Below, one piece after another: positions 1-8,568 of a stretch of DNA of 64,000 nt. Below the pieces are notes generated by a model, which did no database searches, was not told the origin of the DNA, and saw only the letters and a list, made by a program, of their open reading frames with translations. The DNA comes from Myxococcales bacterium (lineage in GTDB: Bacteria; Myxococcota_A; UBA9160; UBA4427). Each line of letters opens with the position of its first letter. The first letter of the stretch is position 1. A program made the position numbers and the translations under genes. The stretch is taken from positions 310,001 to 374,000 of the forward strand of contig DUBZ01000135.1 in NCBI GenBank assembly GCA_012960035.1, in the 5' to 3' direction.

Positions 1-735
1 GCGTTCGAGATCGAGCGCCTCGGAGATCATCTGAAATCCCCGGCCGCGCTTTCCAACGAGGTAGTCATCGGGCACGAAGACATCTTCGAAGAAGACCTGG
101 TTGGTCGTGTCCTTTCCAATCGTAGGCAGACTTTGAATCTCGAGACCGGGATGATCCATAGGGATCAGAAAGAGAGAGAGGCCGTCGTGTTTGGGTTTGT
201 CGGGATCCGTGCGCGCGCCGAGCCAATACCAATCCGCAAAATGGGCTGAAGTCGTCCACATCTTTTGGCCATTGAGCTTCCATCCGCCCGGGACCTTCTC
301 CGCCTTCAACTGCATGTTGGCGGCGTCGGATCCCGCCTGGGGCTCGGAGTAGCCGACTGCGAATTCGACTTCAGCGGCAAGAATCTTGGGCAGGAATTCC
401 TTCTTCAACTTCTCGTTGCCGTGGCGAATGAGCGTCTTCCCGATGATGCCTACGCCCTTGCCGATCTGAGGAGCCGCGTGTTTTGAAAGTGCTTCGTTGA
501 GAATGAACTCATAGACACCTTCGATCTCCTGTCCGCCGTATTCTTTTGGCCAGGACATGCCCAGCCAGTTCTTGGCCGCCAACTTCTTCATGAAGGCACG
601 GCGCTCCGGCGTATCCGACAGCTGGGTGAAGTTCTCTCGGTGATGATCCATCACGACGGGGTCGTGATTTTCGACGAGCCATGCTTCGACCTGATCGGCG
701 AATTCCTGTTCCTGGGGAGAGAAATCAAAGTTCAT
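1..735 (-). CDS. Acyl-CoA dehydrogenase, 3' end cut by the window
   Basis: The reading frame is open from an ATG at 735 down to base 1, giving 245 codons without a stop, so the C-terminal part lies outside the window. The protein starts MNFDFSPQEQEFADQVEAWL, typical of the N-terminal helical domain. Around residues 125-165 it has the FAD/substrate middle-domain signatures VGYSEPQAGSD and KMWTTSAHFADW, followed by KDTTNQVFFEDVFVP. The family oxidises acyl-CoA thioesters with FAD and passes electrons to ETF; this sequence resembles the large subfamily used for long-chain or steroid-type substrates. The catalytic glutamate is expected beyond the window and cannot be checked. Substrate is unknown. 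Confidence 0.93.
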   Translation of the reverse strand, partial: MNFDFSPQEQEFADQVEAWLVENHDPVVMDHHRENFTQLSDTPERRAFMKKLAAKNWLGMSWPKEYGGQEIEGVYEFILNEALSKHAAPQIGKGVGIIGKTLIRHGNEKLKKEFLPKILAAEVEFAVGYSEPQAGSDAANMQLKAEKVPGGWKLNGQKMWTTSAHFADWYWLGARTDPDKPKHDGLSLFLIPMDHPGLEIQSLPTIGKDTTNQVFFEDVFVPDDYLVGKRGRGFQMISEALDLER

Positions 736-783
736 ACGGAGTGGCTCCACGGCTCGTCGGGTGGGCGAAAACGAGTAGAGCAT

Positions 784-801
784 ATACGAAACGGAACGTA
801 T
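784..801. promoter_or_regulatory. Possible operator/promoter of the acyl-CoA dehydrogenase
   Basis: An inverted repeat ATACG-8 nt-CGTAT lies about 50 bp upstream of the acyl-CoA dehydrogenase start. On the minus strand a TACAAT hexamer overlaps its distal arm (about 799-804) and could serve as a -10 box. A convincing -35 box is not visible. The position fits a TetR-type repressor site, but the half-sites are short and this is a weak call. Confidence 0.25.
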
Positions 802-834
802 TGTATAGGGTGCTGAAGAAAGCTAAGACGCGTC

Positions 835-1446
835 CTAAGTGCGTAAGAGGCCATTTTTGGCCAGAATAGCTCTCGATTCTCCGGGGCCACTGGCTCGCTC
901 GGCGCGCAGGCCGGCCGCCCGAGCACCCCTCACATTGATCTCATTGTCGTCGAGAAAAAGGATCGTTTCGGCGGGTCGACCGAGGGCCCGCACCACGAAG
1001 TCGAAGGCTTCACGATCAGGTTTGAGGACGCCCATTTCGTGTGAGAAGAAGCGCGTCTGGAAGAGCTCGCCGATGCCGAAACGATCGACGTGGTGATCGG
1101 CGTGAAGTGCATTGGTGTTACTAAAGCATGCGATCTCGAGACCGCGGTCGAGGTCGATCGAACCGATGAGTTCTCGGGCACCCGGAAAGAGCCCCCGCGG
1201 CCAGGATGAAAACGCACTAAGGAATTCATCCGCCGAGGTATCCATCGACCACGATTCGACCATGCCCTCAGCAAAGGCCTGCGAATCACAGAGTCCCCGT
1301 TCAAAGCGTCGAACCCATGGGCATGCGAGCCAGCGCCGCCAGAGTTCCGATTCATCCGACTCGTCCGCAAAGTCGGCCATGTCCGCCATTCCGCCGAGCT
1401 CGATCAGTACGCCTCCCAGGTCGAATAGCACGACTTCGATTGCCAC
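835..1446 (-). CDS. HAD-superfamily hydrolase (subfamily IA-like)
   Basis: 203 residues starting at a GTG (1446) with an AAGGAG ribosome site 7 nt upstream. Motif I is LFDLGGVL near residue 7, with the nucleophilic Asp but Gly where many phosphatases have the second Asp. Motif II is CFSNTNALH, motif III the lysine in GVLKPDREAF, and motif IV FLDDNEINV. All four HAD motifs are therefore present and the length suits a small subfamily IA phosphatase or dehalogenase-like enzyme. Substrate cannot be deduced. It lies 99 bp upstream of, and on the same strand as, the acyl-CoA dehydrogenase. Confidence 0.88.
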   Translation of the reverse strand: MAIEVVLFDLGGVLIELGGMADMADFADESDESELWRRWLACPWVRRFERGLCDSQAFAEGMVESWSMDTSADEFLSAFSSWPRGLFPGARELIGSIDLDRGLEIACFSNTNALHADHHVDRFGIGELFQTRFFSHEMGVLKPDREAFDFVVRALGRPAETILFLDDNEINVRGARAAGLRAERASGPGESRAILAKNGLLRT

Positions 1447-1681
1447 AGAGGATCTCCTTGCGAGTCAACTTCACAGACTAGCAGCTTGTTAAGCGTCGTC
1501 TTCGCAAGTGGCGTGGTTGCCCGGGCCGTTCTTTGTCGAGGTGTTTGCCTTGCTCTCGAGTTCGTAGAACTTCAGTTCCCGGTCGATCGGCGCGACGAAT
1601 CAAGCGTCTTCGGGGCCCCGAGAACTGGCCTCGGGCGAAGGTCTGCCGGAAGAAACCAGGGAACGCCCGAGGACACAGACC

Positions 1682-2596
1682 TTAAGACAAGGCCAAGAGC
1701 GCGTAGTCCTCGCGCGGAAAATGAACGATGACATCGCCGGCGCGCTCCGTCGATCGGTGAATGGCGATTTCGCGGATTCCGGAGGGTGCGAGCTGGCCTG
1801 TGACGCTCCCTGAACCGTATTCGTCCGGGAGGACGAGAACCTGGTCACCCTCTTTCATTCCGTCCGGGTAGACCGGGTCACCTTCGAATGCGACCGGCTC
1901 CGATGTGCGAGCGATCTCGATGGCTTCAGTCGACTGGAAGGGGATGACCTCGCCATGCCCAATTTTCCGAATGCGCGTCATCCATTCCGCAACCGCATTC
2001 AGGCCAGCGAGTTGGGCCTGGGTTCGCTCGTGCATACCGAGCAGTATCAAGGGATGATAGGCGGACAGGTCTGCAGTCGAGACAGAGTCCCCAAGTAGGT
2101 AGGGCCGGCCATCCGCGAGCATGGACTCGAGTTGCTCGATGTTATTTCGGAGTTGAAGGAGCTTGGTTCCAACAATATGCGAGGCGCCTTCCAGGTTCAT
2201 GTCCGGAGGGATCATGGTGTTCTTTCGATCTTCAACGAAATCTTCCGGAAACACGTCGCCTATGCCGAAGTAAGCGAGGATGACGATCATGAAGCTGGTT
2301 TCCGCCCATCGCGAAACTGAAAGGTCGACCCCTTCTTGTCCGGGAGGCGAGAGTGGCGGGTTCGGCTGGATCTGATCGAGCACGCGCGTAATCAAATGAG
2401 TGTCGCAATAGATATCGGCGCCAAGCTGTAGGACCGGGACTCGCCGATATCCGCCCGTGAGCTCGCAGTGGTCGGGCTTGGGCAGAATCATGGGCGTCTG
2501 AACGGACCGCCAGGCGAGATCCTTTACGCCGAGGGCGAGCCGGATTTTTTCGGCGAACGGGGACATGTCGTAGTGGTGAATAATAAGGTCGCTCAT
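1682..2596 (-). CDS. Glutathione S-transferase family protein with C-terminal extension
   Basis: 304 residues from ATG 2596. The N-terminal thioredoxin-like domain starts MSDLIIHHYDMSPFAEKIR, with Ser12 in the usual glutathione-activating position, followed by the cis-proline region RRVPVLQLGADIYCDTHLI. An all-alpha GST C-terminal domain follows (LLGDSVSTADLSAYHPLIL). After about residue 225 there is an extra region of roughly 80 residues (DPVYPDGMKEGDQVLVLPDE onwards) that looks beta-rich and is not part of a standard 200-220 residue GST. The role may be conjugation or detoxification; substrate is unknown. Confidence 0.88.
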   Translation of the reverse strand: MSDLIIHHYDMSPFAEKIRLALGVKDLAWRSVQTPMILPKPDHCELTGGYRRVPVLQLGADIYCDTHLITRVLDQIQPNPPLSPPGQEGVDLSVSRWAETSFMIVILAYFGIGDVFPEDFVEDRKNTMIPPDMNLEGASHIVGTKLLQLRNNIEQLESMLADGRPYLLGDSVSTADLSAYHPLILLGMHERTQAQLAGLNAVAEWMTRIRKIGHGEVIPFQSTEAIEIARTSEPVAFEGDPVYPDGMKEGDQVLVLPDEYGSGSVTGQLAPSGIREIAIHRSTERAGDVIVHFPREDYALLALS

Positions 2597-2624
2597 CGTG
2601 CAGCGACGTTACCGCATCGAGGAC

Positions 2625-3361
2625 TCAGGGGAAAAGCGACTTCCCGTAATGAGGGCAATCATCCAGGTCGTCAATGGAATTTTTCATCGCCACGGCTTGC
2701 ATGATTTCGTGAGCAATTTCGGGCTCGACGTAAAGGCTCTCGGCGAGCTTCTCGTAGGCAAATGCTTCTTCATTCGTGACAATTCGGTCTGCCAGTGCAT
2801 CCCTGGCCTCATCATTCAGCGCCTGTTCATTGCGGCTCATCACATGGGCAAAGCCCGATGCAAACAGGCTTGTCGGGAGTGCAACCATGCCGATGCCGAT
2901 ACCGATGATGGTAATGCCCGAGGCCAAGCCTTTTCCAAGAGGTGTGATTGGGGGGTGACGTCGCCGTAGCCGACCGTCGTGAGTGTGCAGACCGCCCACC
3001 ACATTGCGGCTGGAATCGATCCAAATGCTTCCGGTTGCACGGCGTGTTCGACAACATGTAGGGCGCTTGCAGAGAGGACGATCGCGATGCTCAGGAGAAA
3101 GAATGCCGCGGCGAGTGCGCTTTGCTGCATTTTAAAGACCTCGCCCATACGATGCATGGCGACCGAAATCTGTTCGAAGGCCAGGAAGAGATCTTCGTAG
3201 GCCCGCCCGATGTGAGGGACGGACTCGAGGATCACAGCGAGAACGTTTCTTGCGACCAATGCCATAATGAGGCTGTCGACGAGTCGGCTGAGCGAATCGT
3301 CTGGTCGACCAACCTCCATGACTTCGAACGTCCGTTTGCGAATACGTGAGATGGCTCCCAC
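2625..3361 (-). pseudogene. Voltage-gated-type potassium channel, deleted and frameshifted
   Basis: A GTG-start frame (3361) encodes S1 (SRLVDSLIMALVARNVLAVI), then S5, the pore helix (GSIPAAMWWAVCTLTTVGYGDV) and the K+ filter TVGYGDV at residues 129-135. Directly after the filter the frame runs out of register. The neighbouring frame resumes with ITPLGKGLASGITIIGIGIG, which is S6, and a cytoplasmic tail ending at 2625. The switch lies in a run of six G/C bases (2950-2955). In addition, AFEQISV (the S2 start in relatives) is joined directly to RMGEVFKMQQSAL (the S4-S5 linker), so S2-S4 including the voltage sensor are missing. Two independent lesions suggest a real pseudogene, although the homopolymer shift alone could be a sequencing error. 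Confidence 0.75.
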
Positions 3362-3431
3362 TACTGCTCAATCGGCTGGCAGTCCTGATCGCGCAAGACT
3401 CCGAGACAAAAAAACAAAGACTGGGCATGAC

Positions 3432-3467
3432 GTATTCACTCGATTGGTCGCGTGCCGGGGTGAATAC
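3432..3467. promoter_or_regulatory. Inverted repeat upstream of the transsulfuration gene
   Basis: Perfect 8-bp arms GTATTCAC (3432-3439) and GTGAATAC (3460-3467) are separated by 20 bp and end 60 bp before the PLP-enzyme start codon. A TAGAAT hexamer follows at 3470-3475. The spacing suits a dimeric regulator site near the promoter, but no regulator can be named. Confidence 0.3.
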
Positions 3468-3527
3468 CGTAGAATGGCTGGGCGAATTATTGGAGTTCGG
3501 TAGGCGGCTCCCCGGGGAGAACTCGAG

Positions 3528-4688
3528 ATGAAATTTGAAACCCGTGCCATTCACGTCGGGCAAGAACCGGACGCCGAAACGGGCGCCGTCATTCCACCGA
3601 TTTTTGCGACCTCGACGTTTGCGCAAACGGGGCCGGGCGAAACCCTTGGCTACGACTACACCCGATCGGGTAATCCGAATTTCACCCGGCTGGGGCGAAC
3701 CCTCGCATCTCTCGAGGGTGGCTCGTTCGCGACGGTTTTCGGAAGCGGGATGGCGGCTGTGACCGCAGTGCTTTCGACGTTCTCTTCAGGAGATGTTGTT
3801 CTTGCCGAAGAGAATGTCTATGGATGCACCTTCCGGATCTTCGCGCAGGTCTTCGGGAAATTTGGATTGAAGGTTCGTTATGTCGACTTTTCCGACATCG
3901 ATTGCTATCGGGCAATCGAAGACATTCGTCCCGCGCTGATCTGGCTCGAATCGCCCACGAATCCGATGCTGAAGATCCTGGACATTGCAGCCATCTCCGA
4001 AGTCGCGCAGAAGGTTTCTTCGCCGGTCATCGTCGACAATACGTTTGCCTCGCCCTTCTTTCAGAGACCTCTCGAGTTAGGCGCGACACTGTCGCTCTCC
4101 AGTACGACCAAATACATGAATGGTCATTCCGATTGTCTGGGGGGTGTCGTTGTCACCAATGACGAGAGCTGGAACGATAAGATGATCTTTGCACAGAAGG
4201 CGGTCGGGCTGAATCCATCGCCCTTTGACACATGGCTGGTGACGCGCGGGATCAAGACCCTTGCAGTGCGGATGCGGCAGCACCACGCGAATGCCCTCGA
4301 AATCGCGGAGCGTCTCGAAGGTCGCGAGCGCGTAAAATGGGTGAGGCACCCCTTCCTACCTTCCCATCCGCAATTCGAACTCGCGAAACGTCAGATGAGC
4401 GGAGGATCGGGAATCGTGACCTTCGAGCTTGATGCGCCGTTGGAGGCCACGAAGACCTTCGTCTCCAACCTGACGTTGTTTGCACTTGCTGAAAGCCTCG
4501 GCGGAGTTGAGTCACTCATCGATCATCCAGCTTCGATGACCCATGCCAGTATTCCCAGAGCCGAGCGTGAGAAGGTCGGAATATTCGACGGTCTAGTTCG
4601 GCTGTCTGTGGGCATAGAAGACGTCGGTGATCTTATGGCCGATCTCGATCAAGCGTTTAGCAGGGCTGGGCTGATTTCCTCGACTTGA
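3528..4688 (+). CDS. Cystathionine gamma-synthase/gamma-lyase family PLP enzyme
   Basis: 386 residues from ATG 3528, with GGGGAG about 9 nt upstream. It belongs to the Cys/Met-metabolism PLP family. DYTRSGNP (residues 43-50) supplies phosphate-binding Tyr/Arg, and the cofactor lysine is K195 in SSTTKYMNGHSD. SLGGVESLIDHPASMTHA is the usual C-terminal substrate-binding motif. Family members perform gamma-replacement or gamma/beta-elimination on homoserine esters, cystathionine or methionine. Sequence alone does not separate MetB, MetC, Mgl or O-acetylhomoserine sulfhydrylase, although 386 residues fits MetB/MetC better than the about 430-residue MetY type. A CCTCG/CGAGG dyad brackets the TGA stop. 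Confidence 0.92.
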   Translation: MKFETRAIHVGQEPDAETGAVIPPIFATSTFAQTGPGETLGYDYTRSGNPNFTRLGRTLASLEGGSFATVFGSGMAAVTAVLSTFSSGDVVLAEENVYGCTFRIFAQVFGKFGLKVRYVDFSDIDCYRAIEDIRPALIWLESPTNPMLKILDIAAISEVAQKVSSPVIVDNTFASPFFQRPLELGATLSLSSTTKYMNGHSDCLGGVVVTNDESWNDKMIFAQKAVGLNPSPFDTWLVTRGIKTLAVRMRQHHANALEIAERLEGRERVKWVRHPFLPSHPQFELAKRQMSGGSGIVTFELDAPLEATKTFVSNLTLFALAESLGGVESLIDHPASMTHASIPRAEREKVGIFDGLVRLSVGIEDVGDLMADLDQAFSRAGLISST

Positions 4689-4711
4689 CGAGGGTTCGCG
4701 CCTACTCCGTT

Positions 4712-5740
4712 CTAGTGCGATTGCGAGGTCCATCGAAGACGCCAGCTCCGGAGGGCGGCCACGAGTTCCCGCGCCGTTTGAAGTCGGCGCTCCGGATCTT
4801 TCTCGATACATCGCATGCAGATGTTTTCGAGCTCTTCGGGTATGTCGCGATCGGTCGCGACGTCCGAAGGCCGAAGAGGCTTGGTCTTGGCCGCGTGCTC
4901 AAGGACTTCACTGACCTTGTCGCCCTCGATCATGTGTCGCCCCGCAAGGATTTCATAGAGGACCACGCCGAGGCTGTAGATATCCGATCGATGATCGAGA
5001 TCCTCTGATTCTGCGATCTGTTCGGGTGACATATAGAGCGCGGTTCCCTGCAAACGGCCACGTGAGGTCAGCGAGGGGTCCGTATCCTGGTCGAAGGGGT
5101 ACTTGGCTCGCTCTTCACGAATCGCTTCCGCAATTCGGTCCGGAATATTCTCGGATTTCTCGTTCCAGACTTTTGCCAGGCCCCAGTCGAGCAGCAGCAC
5201 TTCGCCGAAGGGCCCCATCAAGATATTCGCAGGCTTCACGTCTCGATGAACGACGCGATGGCTATGTGCATAGTCGAGGGCATTCGCGATTTGAATCAAG
5301 ATCGTCACCATGCGATGGAATCCGTAGCCGTCGACGGGGAGGGTGCCTTCCTCGGTCGAGGTGTCGAGCACTTCGCGAAGCGTATAGCCCTCGACGAGTT
5401 TCATGGTGAAGAAAAAATGATCGCGATTGTCCCGCGACAGTTCGTAGATCGGAATCGTGTTGGGGTGCTGAAGCATTGCAGTCACGCGTGCCTCTCGAAG
5501 AAAGCGTGCTTGCTCGATGGGATCGTCCGCAAATTCTTCGTGCAGACTCTTATAGGCGACGACCCGGCTGAGATGGTAGTCCTTGCAGGATTGAATCAGG
5601 CATTTCCCGCCTCTCGCCACCGTCTTGAATTGCGTGTAGCGCATCCCTGAATTGCGAACGTGCTCAGGAAGCTCAAGGTCGGTGTCTTTCAAATAGACGA
5701 CGGGGTAGCGATCTTGAGGATGTGGGAAAAGTCGAGACAT
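4712..5740 (-). CDS. Soluble eukaryotic-like Ser/Thr protein kinase
   Basis: 342 residues from ATG 5740, with AGGAAAG upstream. The kinase core is nearly the whole protein: ATP-lysine in VVAYKSL (K64), catalytic loop HRDVKPANIL (D167), metal-binding DWGLAKV (D185, DWG instead of DFG), and APE-loop equivalent GTALYMSPEQ. SDIYSLGVVLYEILAG and a C-lobe arginine (DPERRLQTARELVAAL) follow. The glycine-rich loop is poor (VARGGKCLIQ). There is no transmembrane helix or extracellular sensor domain, unlike PASTA kinases, so it is probably cytoplasmic. It converges on the transsulfuration gene. Confidence 0.92.
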   Translation of the reverse strand: MSRLFPHPQDRYPVVYLKDTDLELPEHVRNSGMRYTQFKTVARGGKCLIQSCKDYHLSRVVAYKSLHEEFADDPIEQARFLREARVTAMLQHPNTIPIYELSRDNRDHFFFTMKLVEGYTLREVLDTSTEEGTLPVDGYGFHRMVTILIQIANALDYAHSHRVVHRDVKPANILMGPFGEVLLLDWGLAKVWNEKSENIPDRIAEAIREERAKYPFDQDTDPSLTSRGRLQGTALYMSPEQIAESEDLDHRSDIYSLGVVLYEILAGRHMIEGDKVSEVLEHAAKTKPLRPSDVATDRDIPEELENICMRCIEKDPERRLQTARELVAALRSWRLRWTSQSH

Positions 5741-6243
5741 TCGCGCTTTCCTGATGCGATCGATTGGAGAAGGGGAGCATTGAAGCCAAAGCTTCCGGCA
5801 GGCGAGAGAAGGCTCCAGGCAACTCTAGTACAGGTCAATAAAATTGATTCAACTCTCCCCGTCCCGATCGCATCGGGCCCAGACACTAGACAAGTCGAGA
5901 TCGGTTGTTCTGCATCTCAGGTCCCGGCGATTCGGATGCCTATGGCGCATGCTCGCCTGGATTTCTGTTTATGCTGACACTGGCTCTACTCGGTTTCGGC
6001 GAGAAGGCGTGGGTATCCATATCGCGAGATGCCTGGGGCGTCGCGCTGGGCGCGAACGGGTCGCGGGTGGATCTGTTCAGACGTTCCCGGAACCCCCGGA
6101 CTCTCGTCGTCTCTTTCGGGCGATCATGGCCCGGATCGAGGCCGATGAAGCGGATGTCTCGGCACCGGAGGTTCCGTTCGTTCACCCAGACTCACTCCAG
6201 ACAAGCGTCGCGAAAGATATCTATCGCAGGTAGAGTCCAAGCG
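5741..6243. other. 500-bp gap without a convincing gene
   Basis: This divergent region lies between the kinase and the MBL gene. The MBL frame stays open back to 5905, but that stretch is Arg/Ser-rich and unlike the family. A 35-codon frame (6126-6233, starting MARIEADEADVSAPEVPF) ends 10 bp before the MBL start and has a plausible composition, but no recognisable family or ribosome site. I see no clear promoter. Confidence 0.5.
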
Positions 6244-7149
6244 ATGTTAGCTTCATGGGGCGACGACGAGAGAAAACTGACGGACCGCGTGAGCGTTCTC
6301 GTTGGCGCGAAAAATGGTTCCTATCCATCGGGAAACTCGCTGCTCGTTCGTGGCGATGGGGAATCGGTGGTCATCGATCCCTCGATCGACGTCATCGAGC
6401 GGGGCGGTGTCCCGATTCCAGTCGATGCAGTCCTGAACAGTCATAGCCATGAAGACCACATCGCCTGCAATGGCTTTTTTAAGAATGCCCGAGTTCATAT
6501 TCACGACGCCGATCTCCCGGGTCTGCAATCAATCGATGGGATGATGGATATCTACGGATATCAGGGCAAGCTCCGCGCAGATTTCCAGAAGCTCATCTGC
6601 GAGCAATTCCACTACACGCCAAGACGCGATGCAGTCGGTTTTACGGATGGACATGTTTTCGACCTTGGCGGCGTGAAGGTTGAGGCCGTTCATCTCCCGG
6701 GACACACCCGCGGTCATAGTGGATTCAGGATTTCGAATGACGTCTTCTTTCTTTCGGATATCGATCTCACTGGCTTCGGACCTTATTACGGCGATGTCTG
6801 GAGTGATCTCGAAGACTTCGAAGACAGTCTTCGTCGTGTGCGAGAAGAAGATGCTTGCTGGTATGTCACATTTCACCACAAGGGTGTGATCGAAGGCAGG
6901 GCTCGATTCGTCGAGTTGGTCGATTCATTTCGGGCGGTCATCGATCGGCGGCATGAGGCGATGCTCGAGTACCTATCCGAACCGCGGGCCCTTGAGGATC
7001 TGGCCGAGCATCGGTTCATCTATCGGCCCCATGTTGATCACGTCTTTGTGCCGGCTGTCGAACGACGAAGCGCAGAACTCCATGTCGATCGTATGCTCGC
7101 ACGTGGCGAAGCCAGGGAAGTTGAACCCGGGCGCTATCTTCGAACTTGA
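6244..7149 (+). CDS. MBL-fold metallo-hydrolase
   Basis: 301 residues from ATG 6244. I chose this start because the family fold begins directly after it (DRVSVLVGAKNGSYPSGNSL), while the upstream open frame is unlike it. The metal-binding motif is NSHSHEDH near residue 65, followed by HLPGHTRGHSG, the bridging aspartate in FLSDIDLTGFGP and HHKG. These are complete class B-type ligands for a dinuclear centre. The C-terminal third (EPRALEDLAEHRFIYRPH onwards) is a helical domain often seen in hydrolases that also contain a lactonase-like core. It is followed 15 bp later by the zinc-ribbon gene, so the two may be cotranscribed. Substrate is unknown. Confidence 0.88.
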   Translation: MLASWGDDERKLTDRVSVLVGAKNGSYPSGNSLLVRGDGESVVIDPSIDVIERGGVPIPVDAVLNSHSHEDHIACNGFFKNARVHIHDADLPGLQSIDGMMDIYGYQGKLRADFQKLICEQFHYTPRRDAVGFTDGHVFDLGGVKVEAVHLPGHTRGHSGFRISNDVFFLSDIDLTGFGPYYGDVWSDLEDFEDSLRRVREEDACWYVTFHHKGVIEGRARFVELVDSFRAVIDRRHEAMLEYLSEPRALEDLAEHRFIYRPHVDHVFVPAVERRSAELHVDRMLARGEAREVEPGRYLRT

Positions 7150-7164
7150 GAGGAAACCCCCGTT

Positions 7165-7884
7165 TTGTCCTTTCTTTCTACTCTGTTGGATATTCAGGCT
7201 CTCGATCTGGCGAGCGATGCCGCTCGAACACGCTTGGAAACGCTGCCCGAGCGCGAAGCTCTTCCCGTAGTTGCGGCCAAACGTGTCGAGATTTCTGCAA
7301 GACTCGAAGCTGCACTTGCGGATCGCGTGTCGCGCGAGGGCGAAGAAGGTGAGCTAGGTCGTCAGGTGTCCCAGATCGTCAAGGACCTCGAGGCTGCAGA
7401 AGTCGAACGATATTCCGGAAAACGAAAGAATCAGGACGAAGCTGCCTCTCATAAGGCATCCCAACAACAACTTCACGAGAAGCAGTCTGCCCTCGAAGAG
7501 CAGGAAATGGAACTGCTCGAAGCGATCGAAGAAATCGATGCTCGGATTCGAACTGAAGAAGCTGCTCATGCGGCGAGTCAAGTCGACCAAGAAAGGATCG
7601 AGCAGGTCATAGGCAAGGTCGAGATGGAAGTGTCCGCGGAACTCGATCGATTGGCCGGGGAACGTCGTGCGATCATGACGTCGGTTCCCGAAAAAGTCCT
7701 CTCGACCTATGACAACGTACGGGGGCAGGCGCAAAAGGGCGGACGCGGCGCAGCAATACTTGCAGACGGCCGCTGCGGCGCATGTCGAATCAAGCTGCCG
7801 TCACTCGAAAGGACGAAGATGCTCGCCTCACCGGAGGACGCTCTGCTCCAATGTCCTCAGTGTCGACGGGTGTTGGTTCGTTAG
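7165..7884 (+). CDS. Coiled-coil protein with C-terminal C4 zinc ribbon
   Basis: 239 residues from TTG 7165, with GAGAGGA about 10 nt upstream overlapping the stop of the MBL gene. Residues about 10-180 are a long Glu/Lys/Arg-rich coiled coil. Two CxxC knuckles follow, RCGACRIKL and QCPQCRRVL, forming the C4-type zinc ribbon at the C terminus. This is the DUF164/CT398-like architecture, thought to act as an adaptor that binds nucleic acid or protein partners; the exact function is not established. The TTG start is chosen from the ribosome site and the family's short N terminus before the coiled coil. Confidence 0.85.
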   Translation: MSFLSTLLDIQALDLASDAARTRLETLPEREALPVVAAKRVEISARLEAALADRVSREGEEGELGRQVSQIVKDLEAAEVERYSGKRKNQDEAASHKASQQQLHEKQSALEEQEMELLEAIEEIDARIRTEEAAHAASQVDQERIEQVIGKVEMEVSAELDRLAGERRAIMTSVPEKVLSTYDNVRGQAQKGGRGAAILADGRCGACRIKLPSLERTKMLASPEDALLQCPQCRRVLVR

Positions 7885-8101
7885 TCGAATCGCCAAGTGT
7901 TCGGATCCACAGATATAGAAAACGCAGCGACCGGCTCAATCGAAATTGCAAGAGTCTGATCGGTCGAAGCCGAGCTCCGCGCGTTCGGCAGACCAGGGTT
8001 GACAAGATCTCGAGGGCCAGATCCCTCTGATCGCTTGCGCCGTAGAGGGTTGCTAGGTCAAGAAGGAGATCGTCGTCCCACACATCGAATTCGAAGGGCA
8101 C
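7790..8101 (-). CDS. Doubtful small ORF, antisense to the zinc-ribbon 3' end
   Basis: A GTG-start frame begins VPFEFDVWDDDLLLDLATLY and continues GASDQRDLALEILSTLV, which reads like genuine protein. The frame is open upstream to about 8126 without a start codon. After about residue 35 the sequence becomes Arg-rich and overlaps the zinc-ribbon gene on the opposite strand. I interpret the first 35-45 codons as a possible remnant of a lost gene; the rest is probably not coding. Confidence 0.2.
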   Translation of the reverse strand: MPFEFDVWDDDLLLDLATLYGASDQRDLALEILSTLVCRTRGARLRPIRLLQFRLSRSLRFLYLWIRTLGDSTNEPTPVDTEDIGAERPPVRRASSSFRVTAA

Positions 8102-8200
8102 ATAACGGCAGGCTACCCGATAGACGGCAAGGCACTCATTCTACTTTTTCATTCGTGGACAATCTCGGCCGGTGCGCATGAGCCTCTGTAGCCGGTTTCC

Positions 8201-8250
8201 AAACCAAACCAAACCAAACCAAACCAAACCAAACCAAACCGAACCAGACC
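8201..8250. repeat. AAACC pentamer tandem array
   Basis: Eight perfect AAACC units run from 8201 to 8240, followed by the degenerate units GAACC and AGACC. The array sits in a gene-poor stretch and is not within a credible reading frame. It is a simple-sequence repeat that could vary in length by slippage. Confidence 0.95.
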
Positions 8251-8268
8251 GATCGCGAGGCGAGGCGC

Positions 8269-8562
8269 CTACTCGATCTTGCCTAAGGAATTGGTGATTT
8301 CACCGAGCGTTTCGGCTGCTAGAAGTCGCGCCCTAACGGGGCTCTGGGGGGGGGTGGCTGGTGAGAGCCTTAGGCCTTTTCCATCATCGGCGGCCGAAGG
8401 AATTGCCGCTATGCCTGGCCGACCTCTCTTTGAAGAAGACGCGGCGATTGCATCGAGAGCAGGAGGAACCCGATCGTCTTCGAACCACTGCCCGCCGTCG
8501 CTGGTGGCGGGTCGCCCGGTGAGTTCGCCGTCCGGGCCGAGTAGGCTGAGGATGTTTTTCAT
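8269..8562 (-). CDS. Hypothetical ORF in the decayed stretch
   Basis: 97 codons from ATG 8562, beginning MKNILSLLGPDGELTGRPAT. It follows the stop of the broken frame 8569-8859 by 6 bp, so the two could have formed an operon. The N-terminal half has normal composition; the C-terminal half is Ala/Pro-rich without recognisable domains. No ribosome site is evident. It may be a genuine small gene or part of the surrounding gene remains. Confidence 0.3.
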   Translation of the reverse strand: MKNILSLLGPDGELTGRPATSDGGQWFEDDRVPPALDAIAASSSKRGRPGIAAIPSAADDGKGLRLSPATPPQSPVRARLLAAETLGEITNSLGKIE

Positions 8563-8568
8563 CGATGC

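Noticed and set aside
6126-6233. 35-codon ORF upstream of the MBL gene
   Set aside because: Composition is plausible but there is no ribosome site, family or conserved start, and it ends within the gap. Kept only as a note.
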